Source: Glycomyces buryatensis
Lineage (GTDB): Bacteria > Actinomycetota > Actinomycetes > Mycobacteriales > Micromonosporaceae
Direction of reading: 5' to 3'
DNA: 64,000 nucleotides
Assembly (NCBI RefSeq): GCF_004912275.1
Contig: NZ_STGY01000010.1
Coordinates: 1 to 64,000 of the forward strand
In this document: one piece after another, positions 8,437-20,948 of the stretch
Numbering within the stretch: the stretch's first letter is position 1
How the letters are laid out: every line of letters starts with the position of its first letter
Made by a program: the position numbers and the translations under genes
The notes under the pieces: generated by a model
Told to the model about the DNA's origin: nothing
Databases searched by the model: none
Seen by the model: only the letters and a program-made list of their open reading frames with translations

Positions 8437-8826
8437 ATGCCGAACACCACGCCCCGAATCGTCAGCAGTATCGGCGTAGTCCCCGTCTACGCGTCCGATC
8501 AGGATCTCTTCCTGGAGTTCTACACCGAAAAAGTTGGCATGGAGCTGCGCTTCGACTCCGAGGTCCATCCCGGCATCCGCTGGATCGAGGTCGGGCTCCC
8601 CGGCCAGCACGCCAACCTCGCCATCCTCGCCGCGGACGCCTGGCCCGACCAGCCGGCGCGGACCAACTGGATGACGCTGCACACCACGGATCTGACCGTA
8701 TCCATGAAAGAGCTGGCCGCACGCGGCGTCGAACTAAGCGACCGGGTCTCGGCGCCGTACGGCGACTTCTGCACCTTCACCGACCCCGACGGACAGCAGG
8801 TCACCCTGGCCGAGGTCCCGCTCTGA
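8437..8826 (+). CDS. VOC-family (glyoxalase/dioxygenase fold) protein
   Basis: The 129-residue protein contains two beta-alpha-beta-beta-beta modules of the vicinal-oxygen-chelate fold. Diagnostic parts are SIGVVPVYASDQDLFLEFYT at the N-terminus and the C-terminal FTDPDGQQVTLAE, whose Glu is the usual metal ligand. Members include glyoxalase I, ring-cleaving dioxygenases and antibiotic-binding proteins; nothing here decides which. An AAGGA lies nine bases before the ATG. Its position right behind the monooxygenase suggests a shared pathway for modifying or sequestering one small molecule. Confidence 0.8.
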   Translation: MPNTTPRIVSSIGVVPVYASDQDLFLEFYTEKVGMELRFDSEVHPGIRWIEVGLPGQHANLAILAADAWPDQPARTNWMTLHTTDLTVSMKELAARGVELSDRVSAPYGDFCTFTDPDGQQVTLAEVPL

Positions 8827-8938
8827 TCCGGTGAATCGGGCCGGGCGGGCGGGCCTCGCATCGGCCTCACCCGTCTGGCCTGGGACGAAAGCGTCACACC
8901 GGCGAGGATCGCGGCGGCGACCGAGAGACAATAGCCGG

Positions 8939-9541
8939 GTGTCCGAGCAGCCAGAACACTATTTCTCCGAGCGTCCCGCCGTCGATGACCGCGAGCGCAC
9001 CGTCACCTTCGACCTTGACGGGGTCGGCTACGAGCTGACCACCTCCAGCGGCGTCTTCTCCGGCAGCCGCCTCGACCCCGGCACCAGCGTGCTGCTCAAC
9101 AAGGTCGTCCTGCCCGACACCGCGGGGACGTTCCTCGACCTCGGCTGCGGATACGGCCCCATCGCCGCCGTCCTCGCCCAACGAGGGGACGCCGAGGTCT
9201 GGGCCGTCGACATCAACCGTCGCGCCCTCGACCTCGCCCGCCGCAATACCGAGAAGGCGCCTGGAACAGTCCACATCGGAACTCCTGACGAGGTGCCCGC
9301 CGACGTGAAGTTCGACGAGATCTGGTCGAACCCGCCGATCAAGGTCGGCAAGGACGCCCTCCACGAACTCCTGGAGACCTGGCTGCCGCGACTGAAGCCC
9401 GGGGGCGTCGCCTGGCTGGTCGTCTCCAAGCACCTCGGGGCGGATTCGCTGGCGCGCTGGCTGACCGAGGCCGGTTGGGTCGTGGACAAGCACGCCAGCG
9501 CCAACGGATACCGGGTTCTGCGCGTCGATCGGGCCGAATAG
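8939..9541 (+). CDS. Class I SAM-dependent methyltransferase, RsmC-like
   Basis: I chose the GTG at 8939, which gives VSEQPEHYFSERP and 200 residues; the longer frame to 8831 begins with a low-complexity Arg-rich stretch and is unlikely. SAM motif I is FLDLGCGYGPIA (about 63-74), an acidic residue follows in VWAVDINRRAL, and motif IV is SNPPIK. The NPP(I/F)H-like motif and overall length resemble the C-terminal catalytic half of RsmC, the 16S rRNA guanine-N2 methyltransferase. Actinobacterial single-domain members are common. The exact nucleotide target is not shown by the sequence. Confidence 0.8.
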   Translation: MSEQPEHYFSERPAVDDRERTVTFDLDGVGYELTTSSGVFSGSRLDPGTSVLLNKVVLPDTAGTFLDLGCGYGPIAAVLAQRGDAEVWAVDINRRALDLARRNTEKAPGTVHIGTPDEVPADVKFDEIWSNPPIKVGKDALHELLETWLPRLKPGGVAWLVVSKHLGADSLARWLTEAGWVVDKHASANGYRVLRVDRAE

Positions 9542-9570
9542 GGCGTCCCGACAGGTCGGGGGATCACGCC
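9542..9570 (+). terminator. Weak hairpin after the methyltransferase
   Basis: GGCGT and ACGCC enclose a CCCGA/TCGGG pair directly behind the methyltransferase stop. The stem is short, bulged and has no T-run, so its terminator role is doubtful. Confidence 0.3.
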
Positions 9571-9635
9571 GACGAGCCGAACCGGCGGCGCGCGGACTGA
9601 CCCGAACGCGTCGAGTCCAGTAGCTGACACGGGGG

Positions 9636-9665
9636 TTGTCAGCGCACGGATCGATGACGTAACGT
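9636..9665 (+). promoter_or_regulatory. Promoter of the thiamine operon
   Basis: TTGTCA (9636-9641) and TAACGT (9660-9665) are separated by 18 bp, which predicts a start near 9672, about 16 bases before the riboswitch. The spacing and hexamers fit a vegetative sigma factor. Confidence 0.5.
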
Positions 9666-9687
9666 AGCGGCCGTAAACGAATAACAA

Positions 9688-9775
9688 CCCACGGGAGTCC
9701 GATGCATCGGGCTGAGAGGGGACTTGGTAGTCCCGACCGTCGAACCTGATCCAGATCATGCTGGCGCAGGGAGAA
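9688..9775 (+). promoter_or_regulatory. TPP riboswitch (THI element)
   Basis: The conserved blocks appear in order: CGGGAGTCC, GGGCTGAGAGGGG, then GACCGTCGAACCTGATCC, GATCATGCTGGCGCAGGGA. These are the pyrimidine- and pyrophosphate-sensing parts of the TPP aptamer. The 3' strand of the aptamer runs straight into the thiE ribosome site (GGAGAAGGAG, 9770-9779), so ligand binding should hide the site and block translation. No separate terminator is seen before the ATG, which favours translational control, as in other high-GC actinomycetes. Confidence 0.95.
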
Positions 9776-9781
9776 GGAGCT

Positions 9782-10474
9782 ATGCAGGCTACTCGTCTAC
9801 CTCGACTTCACGTCATCACCGACACCCGCGCGGGCGCTTCGCCGCTCAGCGTCGTCGCCGCCTCCCTCGCCGCCGGCGCGCGGCTCATTCAGGTCCGCCC
9901 CGAGGACCACCACAACGACCGCTCCGCGTTCGACTTCGCCGCCGCCGTCGCCGCGCTGTGCGGCGAGTACGGCGCCACGTGCCTGATCAATGATCGTGTC
10001 CACATCGCACAGGCCGTCGGCGCCCACGGCGTTCACCTTGGGGCCGAAGACCTTCCGCTCGACGCCGCCCGGAGGATTCTTCCCTCCGACGCGATCATCG
10101 GCGGAACCTGCCGCGAACCCGAGGCGGCGCGCGCCGCGCGCCGCGCCGGGGCCACGTACCTCGGGGTCGGCCCGGTGTGGTCGACGACCACCAAGCACGG
10201 TCTGCCCGGCGCCATCGGACTCCCAGGACTCGCCGCCGTCTGCGAGGCGGTCGAGCTGCCGGTGATCGCCATCGGCGGCATCACGGCCGAACGCGCGGCC
10301 GAGTGCCGCGCGGCCGGTGCCCACGGTGTGGCCGTCGTCGGGGCGATCTCGGGCGCCGCAGACCCGCAGGGCGCGACCGCCGAACTGCTTGCGGCAGTAG
10401 GCGAAGCGGACCCTCCCGGATTGGTGCGGCCGAACCGGGGCGACGTCCCGGAGCAACTGGTGGGGGAGCGCTAA
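9782..10474 (+). CDS. thiE: Thiamine phosphate synthase
   Basis: ThiE joins HMP-pyrophosphate to the thiazole phosphate, giving thiamine monophosphate. The 230-residue TIM barrel shows the phosphate- and pyrophosphate-binding segments: IQVRPEDHHN, CLINDRVHIA, GVHLGAEDLP, GVGPVWSTTTKHG and a final AIGGI. The ATG at 9782 is set by GGAGAAGGAG immediately before it, which is part of the TPP riboswitch. It is the first gene of the operon, and its TAA shares a base with the thiO ATG (TAATG), so the two are translationally coupled. Confidence 0.95.
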   Translation: MQATRLPRLHVITDTRAGASPLSVVAASLAAGARLIQVRPEDHHNDRSAFDFAAAVAALCGEYGATCLINDRVHIAQAVGAHGVHLGAEDLPLDAARRILPSDAIIGGTCREPEAARAARRAGATYLGVGPVWSTTTKHGLPGAIGLPGLAAVCEAVELPVIAIGGITAERAAECRAAGAHGVAVVGAISGAADPQGATAELLAAVGEADPPGLVRPNRGDVPEQLVGER

Positions 10475-11532
10475 TGCGCATCGCCATCGTCGGCGCCGGG
10501 TCCATTGGCCTGGCGATCGCGTGGCGGATCGCCCGGTTCGGGGCCGAGGTCGTCGTCTACGACCCCGCCCCCGGCTCGGGTGCTTCGCGCGTGGCCGCCG
10601 GGATGCTCGCCGCCGTCACCGAAGCCCAGTTCGGCGAGGAGGCCCTGCTTCCGTTCATGGCCGAATCCGCCGACGCCTGGCCCGGATTCGCCCGCGAACT
10701 CGAACAGGCCTCCGGCCACCACGTCGGCTTCCGGGACGCCCCCACGCTGCTGGTCGGGCTTGAAGACGCCGACCGGGCCGAGATCGACCGGCAGGCCGCC
10801 CTCTATCGGTCGACCGATAGAAACGTGCAGCCGCTGGGTGGTCGCGCCTCCCGCAAGATCGAGCCGCTGCTCAGCCACCGCACCAGGGGAGGCGTCCTGG
10901 TTCCCGACGACCGCGCCGTCGACCCCCGCGCCGTCCATGCCGCCCTGCTGGCCGCCGCCGAGAAGGCCGGTGCCCGAATTCGGACCGAGCATGTCGACGA
11001 TCTCGGTGCGCTGGACGCCGACAAGATCGTGCTCGCCACCGGCTGCGGATCCGCGCGCTTCGGACTGCCGATCCGGCCCGTGCGCGGCACGGTCCTGCGA
11101 CTGAGGGCCGGCGACGGGCAGCCGGTGCCGGCCGCGACCGTGCGCGGATACGTGCAGGGACACCCGGTCTACATCGTCACCCGCGACTCCGGCGAGATCG
11201 TCATCGGCGCGACCAGCGACGAACGGGGTTTCGATCGGACGATAGGAACCGCCGGGGCCGTCCATGACCTGCTGCGCTGGTCGATCGAACTGATCCCCGA
11301 GATCGCCGAATACCACCTCGAAGAGGTCACGGTCGGATTCCGCCCGACCGCCCCCGACAATCTGCCGCTCATCGGCCCCGTCGATGACCGGACCATCGCC
11401 GCGACCGGGCACTACCGCCACGGGATCGCCCTGATCCCGGCCACCGCGGCGTGCGTCGCCGATCTTGCGACCGGTCAGGGCGACGGCTTCCCGAAGGCGT
11501 TCGACCCGCTGCGATTCAAGGAGAGCGAATGA
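10474..11532 (+). CDS. thiO: Glycine oxidase ThiO
   Basis: ThiO oxidises glycine to the imine glyoxylate used by ThiG for the thiazole ring in aerobic bacteria. The 352-residue protein opens with an FAD-binding fingerprint (MRIAIVGAGSIGLAIAWRI) and continues with the DAO fold; GYVQGHPVYIVTRDSGEIVIG and a C-terminal GHYRHGIALIPATA (FAD/substrate region) are typical. The GHYRxG motif is characteristic of ThiO. It overlaps thiE by one base and thiS by four (ATGA). No ThiH gene is present, which fits the oxygen-dependent route. Confidence 0.93.
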   Translation: MRIAIVGAGSIGLAIAWRIARFGAEVVVYDPAPGSGASRVAAGMLAAVTEAQFGEEALLPFMAESADAWPGFARELEQASGHHVGFRDAPTLLVGLEDADRAEIDRQAALYRSTDRNVQPLGGRASRKIEPLLSHRTRGGVLVPDDRAVDPRAVHAALLAAAEKAGARIRTEHVDDLGALDADKIVLATGCGSARFGLPIRPVRGTVLRLRAGDGQPVPAATVRGYVQGHPVYIVTRDSGEIVIGATSDERGFDRTIGTAGAVHDLLRWSIELIPEIAEYHLEEVTVGFRPTAPDNLPLIGPVDDRTIAATGHYRHGIALIPATAACVADLATGQGDGFPKAFDPLRFKESE

Positions 11533-11720
11533 AGATCGAACTCAATGGCGAAGCGCGAGGCGACGTCAAGACCGCCGCCGCTGCCGTCGCGGCCGTCACC
11601 GAAGCGCGGCGCGGTATTGCCGTCGCCGTCAATGGCGAGGTCGTTCCGCGGTCCGAATGGGACCTGCCGCTCGCCGACGGCGACACCGTCGAAGTCCTCA
11701 CCGCAACCCAAGGAGGCTGA
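11529..11720 (+). CDS. thiS: Sulfur carrier protein ThiS
   Basis: The 63-residue beta-grasp protein ends in the required Gly-Gly (TATQGG), the site of adenylation and thiocarboxylation. ThiS carries sulfur to ThiG. The internal strand pattern (MKIELNGEARG, IAVAVNGEVVPRSEW, LADGDTVEVLTATQGG) is the family signature. Its ATG overlaps the thiO stop (ATGA). No ThiF adenylyltransferase is found in this operon, so that step must be encoded elsewhere, possibly by a MoeB-type protein. Confidence 0.95.
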   Translation: MKIELNGEARGDVKTAAAAVAAVTEARRGIAVAVNGEVVPRSEWDLPLADGDTVEVLTATQGG

Positions 11721-13363
<1,643 letters not shown>

Positions 13364-13457
13364 GCCGCATTTTGGGTGGCAGTGAGCCGTGGGGTCGCCG
13401 AAGGCGCCATGGCCAGTCGCCACGTCCCCCGGTACCGAGTGTGCCCGCAAGGTCTGA

Positions 13458-15116
<1,659 letters not shown>

Positions 15117-15170
15117 TCGACCGACGGGCGGACTGGGCCGCCGGTTCCGGACCGTGCGCCGGCCTGCCGC

Positions 15171-17828
15171 TCACCTGCCGAAGAGGACGTGGGAGGCCCA
15201 CACCGCCGGCTCGCCCGGCCGCTCGTCGCGCATCTGGCGCAACGCGCCGTGCAGTGCGACCGCGCTGGACTCGCCTTGGACCGCGCGCTTATAGAACCGC
15301 TCGGCGATCGAGCGCGCGGCCTGGTCCTGGACCGGCCACAGCGTCCCCACCACCTGGCGGTAGCCCGCGAGCTGGAACGCGCCGGCGAGGTGGACCGCCT
15401 CGTCGGCCAGTTCCGGGGCCGACTGCGCGGTGTCACAGGCCGACAGGAACGCCAGTTCGGCGCCCTGGGACCACTTGGCCGCGATGTCGCCGATGGACAG
15501 CGGCCGCCCGTTCGCATCGTGCAGCATCAGGCCGCCGGTGCTGGAGCCGCCGTGCGGATAGACCGCGTGGCACGCGAAGTGAGCCCAGTCGTGGCTCGGC
15601 AGTGCGGCCAGGACCTCCCGGCGGACGGCCCGCTCCCCGGTGAGGGTCAGCGAGCCCGGAAGGATCTTGCCCAGCGACCGCACCTCCTTGACCACCCCGG
15701 GCAGCAGCGGGAGCGGGGCGGCGTTCTCGGCGGCCACCAGCAGCGCCTTCGGCGCCCTGCCGCCGCGATTCGTTCCACCAGCGTGGACGGTGAGGCTGCG
15801 GGCGGTCGGGGCGTACGAGGAGACGACCCGGTCCAGCACCGCGACGGGCCCGCCGGCCGCGTGAATCGGCAGGAACGCCAAACCCCTGGTCGGAATCCAA
15901 TGCACCGTCGGCCAGTCGTCATAAGACTCGTCCGAGTCCGAACCGCCCCCGCCGCCCCGATCTCCAGGCGCTTCCCGCGCCTCCAGCAGACCCAGCTCGG
16001 CCAGGACCGGTTCCGCCAACTCCTCCCACAGCCACCGGCGCGTGTCCGCCACCGCCAGCGCCGCGTCCCGCATCGGCGACACGACTTCCCGGCGGAACGC
16101 GTTCGCCCTCCGCTGCACCTCGTTGGGCCCCAGACCGGGCAGATCCACCACCTTCAACTCGCCCGCCACGAGGCACAGGGCATGGCTGCCGAGCAAACTG
16201 ACATTGATCCACACCACCGGACCCAGCCCCCGCAGCTCCCGGGCGAGCGAGGACCACCCCGGCGTCCGCAGGAAGTCCTCGAACCCGACGAGTGCGCGGA
16301 CCTCCTCCACCAGCTCGTCCCAGCGCCGCGACAGGCGGTGGCGGTCGGTTCCCGGACGAGGATTCGGCGAGTCCAATGCCTCTCTTGCCGCTTCGAGCTC
16401 GTCGGCCATCCGCGGATGCGCCCCACGGAGCACGTCGAGGTCGCTGCGGAGGTTGAAGACCCGCGACAGCAGGGTCCCGCGACCGCCTTCGAGCAGCTCG
16501 ACCGCCCGCTCGGGGCGTCCGGCGGCGACCGCGCACGCGGCGGCGTCGGAGACGAACCCGTTGATCTCGCCGAGCGCGCGTTCCTGGTCGGCCCGTGAGA
16601 TCCGCTGGGAGGCGAGCCGGGGGAGCAGCTCGCTCACTTCCTCGAAACGCTCCAGCGCCTCCTGCGGCGACCGCACCACCGCATGGGCGGCCCACTGCTT
16701 GCCGTAGTGGATGCGTTGGCTGGTCGGAAGGTTCGGGCTGCGCCAGGCCTCGGCGCGATTGCGCTCGGCGCGGCGCAGACGCATCGGGCTCCTGCGATGG
16801 TTGAGCGCCAACACGCTGTCCGCCCACCCCTCGAGGCCGAGCGCCACAGAGCCGAACGCGGTGCCTCGCCCCACGAGCGCCACCTGACGGGCGGTGCGGA
16901 TCACCTCCTTGAGGTGCTTCGGCTGCGGATCGATGCGGTACTGCTCGATGGCGACCTCGGCCAGTTGGAGCATTCGCATGGCGCGGGCGGAGTCGCGCTT
17001 CGGGGTGAAGGCGACGGCGGCGCGGGAGGCCTTGCGGGCGGCGTCGAGGTCGACCGCCCACCCCCGCTGTCGGTGCCGGGCGACCAGCGCCACGCTCAGG
17101 TTCGACTGGAACCGCGCGTGCAGCGGGTAGGCCGGCCGGGTGAGGTCGACGGCGTGCCGGGTCAGCTCGACCGCCTTGTCCGCGTCGTAGCCGGTCAGTA
17201 CGTACGCCAGCCCGAGGTTCGAGGCCCGGCCGGCGAACTGGGCCGTCCCCTGCTCGGTCGCCCCGAGTGCTTCGCGGTACCGCTTCAGCGCCTCCTGGAG
17301 CGACTCGTAGTCGCCGTACTGGCGGAACCGGGCTTCGAGGATGCCGCCGAGGCGGTCGATCCGGTCGAGGTAGTGCGGGTCCGATTCGCCGGTGACGTCG
17401 AGCGCCTTGCGGAGGTGGCGCAGCGCGGTGTCGAGGTCGTCGCCGGACCGCAGGGACTGCCAGCGCAGGAGGTGGATCCCGGCCAGGTCCGACCGGATCA
17501 TGGGGATCCGGGACTTGTCGCCGGCGCCGCGCTCGTGCAGCGCGAGGCTGCGTTCGAGGCAGTCGGCGGCCTCGTCCAGGTCGCCTGGCACGGCGAGTCG
17601 TTCGTAGCGGGTCCACAGCACCATGGCGCGCGCGGCGAGGGCATCAGGCAGTACGGCGGGGCCCGCCTGATCCAGGTACACGGCCGATTGGGCTTCGGCC
17701 GAGACGAGCGCGGCCATGTCGCCGGTCGCCTCGTGCACCTGGATCAGGCGCATGATCGAATCGTGCTGCTGCGCGCTGAGAACGTGTTCGAGCGCGGCGA
17801 GCGGATCTGCGGGGTCGTTCCGTGCCAT
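15171..17828 (-). CDS. TPR-CHAT protease-like protein
   Basis: I chose the ATG at 17828 because TAGGAG lies seven bases upstream; a longer frame to 17996 has a low-complexity Arg-rich start. The 885-residue protein has TPR-like helical repeats over about residues 30-500 and a C-terminal CHAT (caspase-like) domain over about 560-885. The His-Cys dyad is visible as HFACHA (His754) and SACDTA (Cys798), so the peptidase is probably active. A Gly/Ser/Asp-rich insert lies near 655-670. No substrate or partner gene is adjacent: the neighbours are thiC (convergent, 54 bp away) and rplM. Relatives act in signalling, cell death and anti-phage systems. Confidence 0.85.
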   Translation of the reverse strand: MARNDPADPLAALEHVLSAQQHDSIMRLIQVHEATGDMAALVSAEAQSAVYLDQAGPAVLPDALAARAMVLWTRYERLAVPGDLDEAADCLERSLALHERGAGDKSRIPMIRSDLAGIHLLRWQSLRSGDDLDTALRHLRKALDVTGESDPHYLDRIDRLGGILEARFRQYGDYESLQEALKRYREALGATEQGTAQFAGRASNLGLAYVLTGYDADKAVELTRHAVDLTRPAYPLHARFQSNLSVALVARHRQRGWAVDLDAARKASRAAVAFTPKRDSARAMRMLQLAEVAIEQYRIDPQPKHLKEVIRTARQVALVGRGTAFGSVALGLEGWADSVLALNHRRSPMRLRRAERNRAEAWRSPNLPTSQRIHYGKQWAAHAVVRSPQEALERFEEVSELLPRLASQRISRADQERALGEINGFVSDAAACAVAAGRPERAVELLEGGRGTLLSRVFNLRSDLDVLRGAHPRMADELEAAREALDSPNPRPGTDRHRLSRRWDELVEEVRALVGFEDFLRTPGWSSLARELRGLGPVVWINVSLLGSHALCLVAGELKVVDLPGLGPNEVQRRANAFRREVVSPMRDAALAVADTRRWLWEELAEPVLAELGLLEAREAPGDRGGGGGSDSDESYDDWPTVHWIPTRGLAFLPIHAAGGPVAVLDRVVSSYAPTARSLTVHAGGTNRGGRAPKALLVAAENAAPLPLLPGVVKEVRSLGKILPGSLTLTGERAVRREVLAALPSHDWAHFACHAVYPHGGSSTGGLMLHDANGRPLSIGDIAAKWSQGAELAFLSACDTAQSAPELADEAVHLAGAFQLAGYRQVVGTLWPVQDQAARSIAERFYKRAVQGESSAVALHGALRQMRDERPGEPAVWASHVLFGR

Positions 17829-18159
17829 GGATGCTCCTAGGGGGCGGAACGGGCATTCAGCGACAATCATCCCATGCGCAGCCGACTCGCGCCGCCCCGC
17901 GAGTCTCCGTGAACCGCATCGCCGCCGGCGTGGCCTGCGACCCCGGACCGGGGCTGTATCCGAGGTCACGGCGGCCGCCTTCGGTGCCTCCGCCACGACC
18001 GCGTAAAGTTAGTGCCTGTTGTTCGAGTGCTCTCATCACGAGGCGCTGTCCAACGAATCCCGCCCGCACGGCCGCTCCGCGGCCCGGAGGGATTCAGGCG
18101 GCTCCGCGAAACATCTGCGGGGTTCGTTCCACACCGACAACGAAAGCTAGGTAAAGACT
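17829..18159. other. Divergent region between CHAT and rplM genes
   Basis: This 331-bp stretch has no supportable gene. It holds the minus-strand promoter of the CHAT gene and the promoter and leader of rplM. A TAAAGT hexamer at 18004-18009 is a possible -10 for rplM, without a good -35. The resulting leader of about 145 bases contains a perfect hairpin GGCCGC/GCGGCC at 18070-18084, which could serve in ribosomal-protein autoregulation. Confidence 0.45.
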
Positions 18160-18603
18160 GTGCGCACGTACAGCCCTAAGCCGGGTGACATCGACCCGCA
18201 GTGGCTCGTGATCGACGCGTCCGACGTGGTGTTGGGTCGGCTCGCGACGCACGCGGCCCAATTGCTCCGAGGCAAGCACAAGCCCACCTTCGCGCCGAAC
18301 ACCGACAATGGCGACTACGTCATCGTCATCAACGCCGAGAAGGTCGTGCTGACCCGGGACAAGCTCCAGACCAAGAAGGCCTACCGGCACTCCGGTTACC
18401 CGGGCGGTCTCAAGGAGAAGACATACGCGGAGCTCATGGAAAAGGCCCCGCACAAGGTCGTCGAGAAGGCCGTCCTCGGCATGCTGCCGAAGAACAAGCT
18501 CGGTCGCGCCGTCTACAAGAAGCTGAAGGTCTACGTGGGTCCTGGCCACCCGCACGCCGCCCAGCAGCCGAAGCCGTACGAGATCACGAAGATCGCGCAG
18601 TAG
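18160..18603 (+). CDS. rplM: 50S ribosomal protein L13
   Basis: L13 is an early-assembly protein of the large subunit. The 147-residue product shows the family landmarks [37 protein letters not shown] and [16 protein letters not shown], and ends YEITKIAQ, the usual length. It starts with a GTG. rpsI follows 27 bp downstream, and the pair is the conserved L13-S9 operon of bacteria. A leader with a hairpin precedes it. Confidence 0.97.
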   Translation: MRTYSPKPGDIDPQWLVIDASDVVLGRLATHAAQLLRGKHKPTFAPNTDNGDYVIVINAEKVVLTRDKLQTKKAYRHSGYPGGLKEKTYAELMEKAPHKVVEKAVLGMLPKNKLGRAVYKKLKVYVGPGHPHAAQQPKPYEITKIAQ

Positions 18604-18630
18604 GCGCGGGCGGAATAGGAGCAACCACTC

Positions 18631-19290
18631 ATGAGCGAAGAAAACCAGGTCCCCGAGACCACCGAGACCGAAGCCGTCGAGGCTGTGGAAGCCGAAGCCC
18701 CGGAGGCCGTCGAAGCCCCCGAGGCCGAAGTCGAGGCCGCCGCTGAGGTCGTCGACGAAGCCCCCGAGGCCGTCGAGACCCCCGCCGCTGAAGCCGTCGA
18801 GACCCCGGCCGAGGCGCCTGTCGACGTCCCCGTCGAGGTGCCCGAGGTTCCGGCCGACGTGGCCGCGGCCCCGTCCGTGCCCAGCATCCCGACCATCCCG
18901 TCCGACCGCCCGATCCAGACCGTGGGCCGCCGCAAGCGCGCCATCGCCCGCGTCCGCCTGGTCCCGGGCACCGGCAAGTACGTCGTCAACGGCAAGAGCC
19001 TCGAGGACTACTTCCCCAGCAAGGTCCACCAGCAGACCGTCGCGGAGCCCTTCGTGACCGTCGAAGCCGGTGACAACTTCGACGTCCTGGTCAACATCCA
19101 CGGCGGCGGCGCCACCGGCCAGGCCGGCGCGCTGCGTCTGGGCATCGCCCGGGCCCTGCTCGAAGTCGACCCGAACATGCGCCCGGCCCTCAAGGCCGCC
19201 GGCTTCCTGACCCGCGACGCCCGCGAGAAGGAAAGCAAGAAGTACGGCCTCAAGAAGGCCCGCAAGGCGCCGCAGTACTCGAAGCGCTAG
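18631..19290 (+). CDS. rpsI: 30S ribosomal protein S9 with long acidic N-terminal extension
   Basis: S9 sits in the head of the small subunit, and its C-terminal tail reaches the P-site tRNA. The core of about 130 residues is standard, from [14 protein letters not shown] to the C-terminal basic tail [12 protein letters not shown]. Before it lies a low-complexity extension of about 90 residues made almost only of Glu, Ala, Val and Pro. Actinobacterial S9 proteins often have extensions, but this one is on the long side. The ATG has TAGGAG nine bases upstream, so the extension is very likely translated. Confidence 0.96.
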   Translation: MSEENQVPETTETEAVEAVEAEAPEAVEAPEAEVEAAAEVVDEAPEAVETPAAEAVETPAEAPVDVPVEVPEVPADVAAAPSVPSIPTIPSDRPIQTVGRRKRAIARVRLVPGTGKYVVNGKSLEDYFPSKVHQQTVAEPFVTVEAGDNFDVLVNIHGGGATGQAGALRLGIARALLEVDPNMRPALKAAGFLTRDAREKESKKYGLKKARKAPQYSKR

Positions 19291-19336
19291 CACCGGTTCC
19301 CTCCTTCAGAGGGACGCGCTAGTCTGCACAAGCGAC

Positions 19337-19370
19337 GGGGCTGCCGAGGACATCCTCGGCAGCCCCTTTT
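19337..19370 (+). terminator. Intrinsic terminator of rplM-rpsI
   Basis: GGGGCTGCCGAGGA pairs perfectly with TCCTCGGCAGCCCC over 14 bp and is followed by TTTT. It begins 47 bp after the rpsI stop. Confidence 0.9.
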
Positions 19371-19468
19371 CTCTGCCACCGATCGCGCCGGGCCAGCCGT
19401 TGGCCCACGAGCTCCGCAGGGCCGGGCCCGCCGCCAGGCCGGAGAGCTTCGTCAAGAGGGGATACACC

Positions 19469-20800
19469 GTGTCACGACTGTTCGGTACCGACGGCGTTCG
19501 CGGGAGGGCCAACGCCGATCTCACGCCCGAGCTGGCGCTCAAGCTCAATATCGCGGCCGCACGCGTGCTCGGCCCCATCGACAGGCGCGCCGTCGCCGTC
19601 GTCGGCCGCGACCCGCGCGCCTCCGGCGAAATGCTCCAGGCCGCCTCCGCCGCCGGACTCGCCGCCGCCGGAGTCGAGGTCATCGACCTGGGCGTCCTAC
19701 CCACCCCCGCCGTCGCGCACCTGACCGCCGTGACCGGCGCCGACTTCGGCGTCATGATCTCGGCCTCCCACAACCCCATGCCCGACAACGGCATCAAATT
19801 CTTCTCCGGCGGCGGCCGCAAGCTCCCCGACGAGGTCGAGGACGCGATCGAGCGCGCCATGGACGAACCCCGGCCCCTGCCGCAAGGCGCCGACGTCGGA
19901 CGCATCATCCACTCCGTCGACCCCGTCGAGACCTACATCCAACACCTGGTCGCGGTGTGCCCCAGCCCGATCAACGGCCTGAAAGTCGTGGTCGACCCCG
20001 CCAACGGGGCCGCCGCCAACGCCGCCCCCGAGGCCCTGCGCCGGGCCGGCGCCGAGGTCATCGCCATCAACAACGACCCCGACGGCCTCAATATCAACGA
20101 CAACTGCGGCTCTACCCACATGGACGGCCTGCGCGCCGCCGTCGTCGAACACGGAGCCGACGCCGGCATCGCCCTCGACGGCGACGCCGACCGCTGCCTC
20201 GCCGTCGACGCCAAGGGAAACATCGTGGACGGCGACGCCATCATGGCGATCCTCGCGCTGGCGATGCGCGACGCCGGACAGCTCCGCAGTGAGACTCTCG
20301 TCACCACCGTCATGAGCAATCTCGGTCTGCACCAGGCGATGGGCAGGGCCGGCATCAAGCTGGAGACCACCAAGGTCGGCGACCGCTACGTCCTCGAACG
20401 CCTCGCCGAGGGCGACTTCTCGCTCGGCGGCGAGCAGTCCGGGCACATCATCATGTCCGACCACGGCACCACCGGCGACGGCTCGCTGACGGCGATCATG
20501 CTGCTGTCCCGCATGGCCGCGACCGGGAAGAGCCTGGCCGAACTGGCCTCGGTGTTCACCCCGGCCCCGCAGGTCCTCATCAATGTCCGCGTCGCCGACA
20601 AGTCCGTCATTCACGCCGAGTCGGTCAAGTCCGCCGTCGCCGAATGGCAGCGCAAGCTCGGCGCCGACGGCCGCATCCTGCTGCGTCCGTCCGGCACCGA
20701 ACCGCTGGTGCGGGTCATGGTCGAGGCCCCCGAGGAACCGGTCGCGAATTCGGTTGCGGCCGAACTGGCCTCGGTCGTGGAGAACGCACTGATCGTCTGA
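19469..20800 (+). CDS. glmM: Phosphoglucosamine mutase
   Basis: GlmM converts glucosamine-6-phosphate to glucosamine-1-phosphate for UDP-GlcNAc and peptidoglycan. The 443-residue protein opens with [11 protein letters not shown], has the phosphoserine loop [15 protein letters not shown] (Ser100), the metal-binding DGDADR and the phosphate-binding [14 protein letters not shown], so it has all four domains. The GTG at 19469 has AGAGGGG upstream and matches the conserved N-terminus. glmU, the next enzyme of the route, is at 27857. Confidence 0.95.
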   Translation: MSRLFGTDGVRGRANADLTPELALKLNIAAARVLGPIDRRAVAVVGRDPRASGEMLQAASAAGLAAAGVEVIDLGVLPTPAVAHLTAVTGADFGVMISASHNPMPDNGIKFFSGGGRKLPDEVEDAIERAMDEPRPLPQGADVGRIIHSVDPVETYIQHLVAVCPSPINGLKVVVDPANGAAANAAPEALRRAGAEVIAINNDPDGLNINDNCGSTHMDGLRAAVVEHGADAGIALDGDADRCLAVDAKGNIVDGDAIMAILALAMRDAGQLRSETLVTTVMSNLGLHQAMGRAGIKLETTKVGDRYVLERLAEGDFSLGGEQSGHIIMSDHGTTGDGSLTAIMLLSRMAATGKSLAELASVFTPAPQVLINVRVADKSVIHAESVKSAVAEWQRKLGADGRILLRPSGTEPLVRVMVEAPEEPVANSVAAELASVVENALIV

Positions 20801-20814
20801 TCTGAACCATTGGA

Positions 20815-20847
20815 AATGCCCCCGCGCGATATTCGCGCGGGGGCATT
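20815..20847 (+). terminator. Hairpin after glmM
   Basis: AATGCCCCCGCGCGA pairs with TCGCGCGGGGGCATT, a 15-bp perfect stem with a 3-base loop, 14 bp after the glmM stop. There is no continuous T-run, only TCTC, so it may act through a strong hairpin alone. Confidence 0.75.
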
Positions 20848-20948
20848 CTCAAATTCCGGAACGGTGCCGTTGCCGCGCCTATCCGCTTCGCGTGACGGGC
20901 TCTGTGCGGTGCCCTCGTTGTGGCGTAGATGCACTAAGCTCTCGTTTC

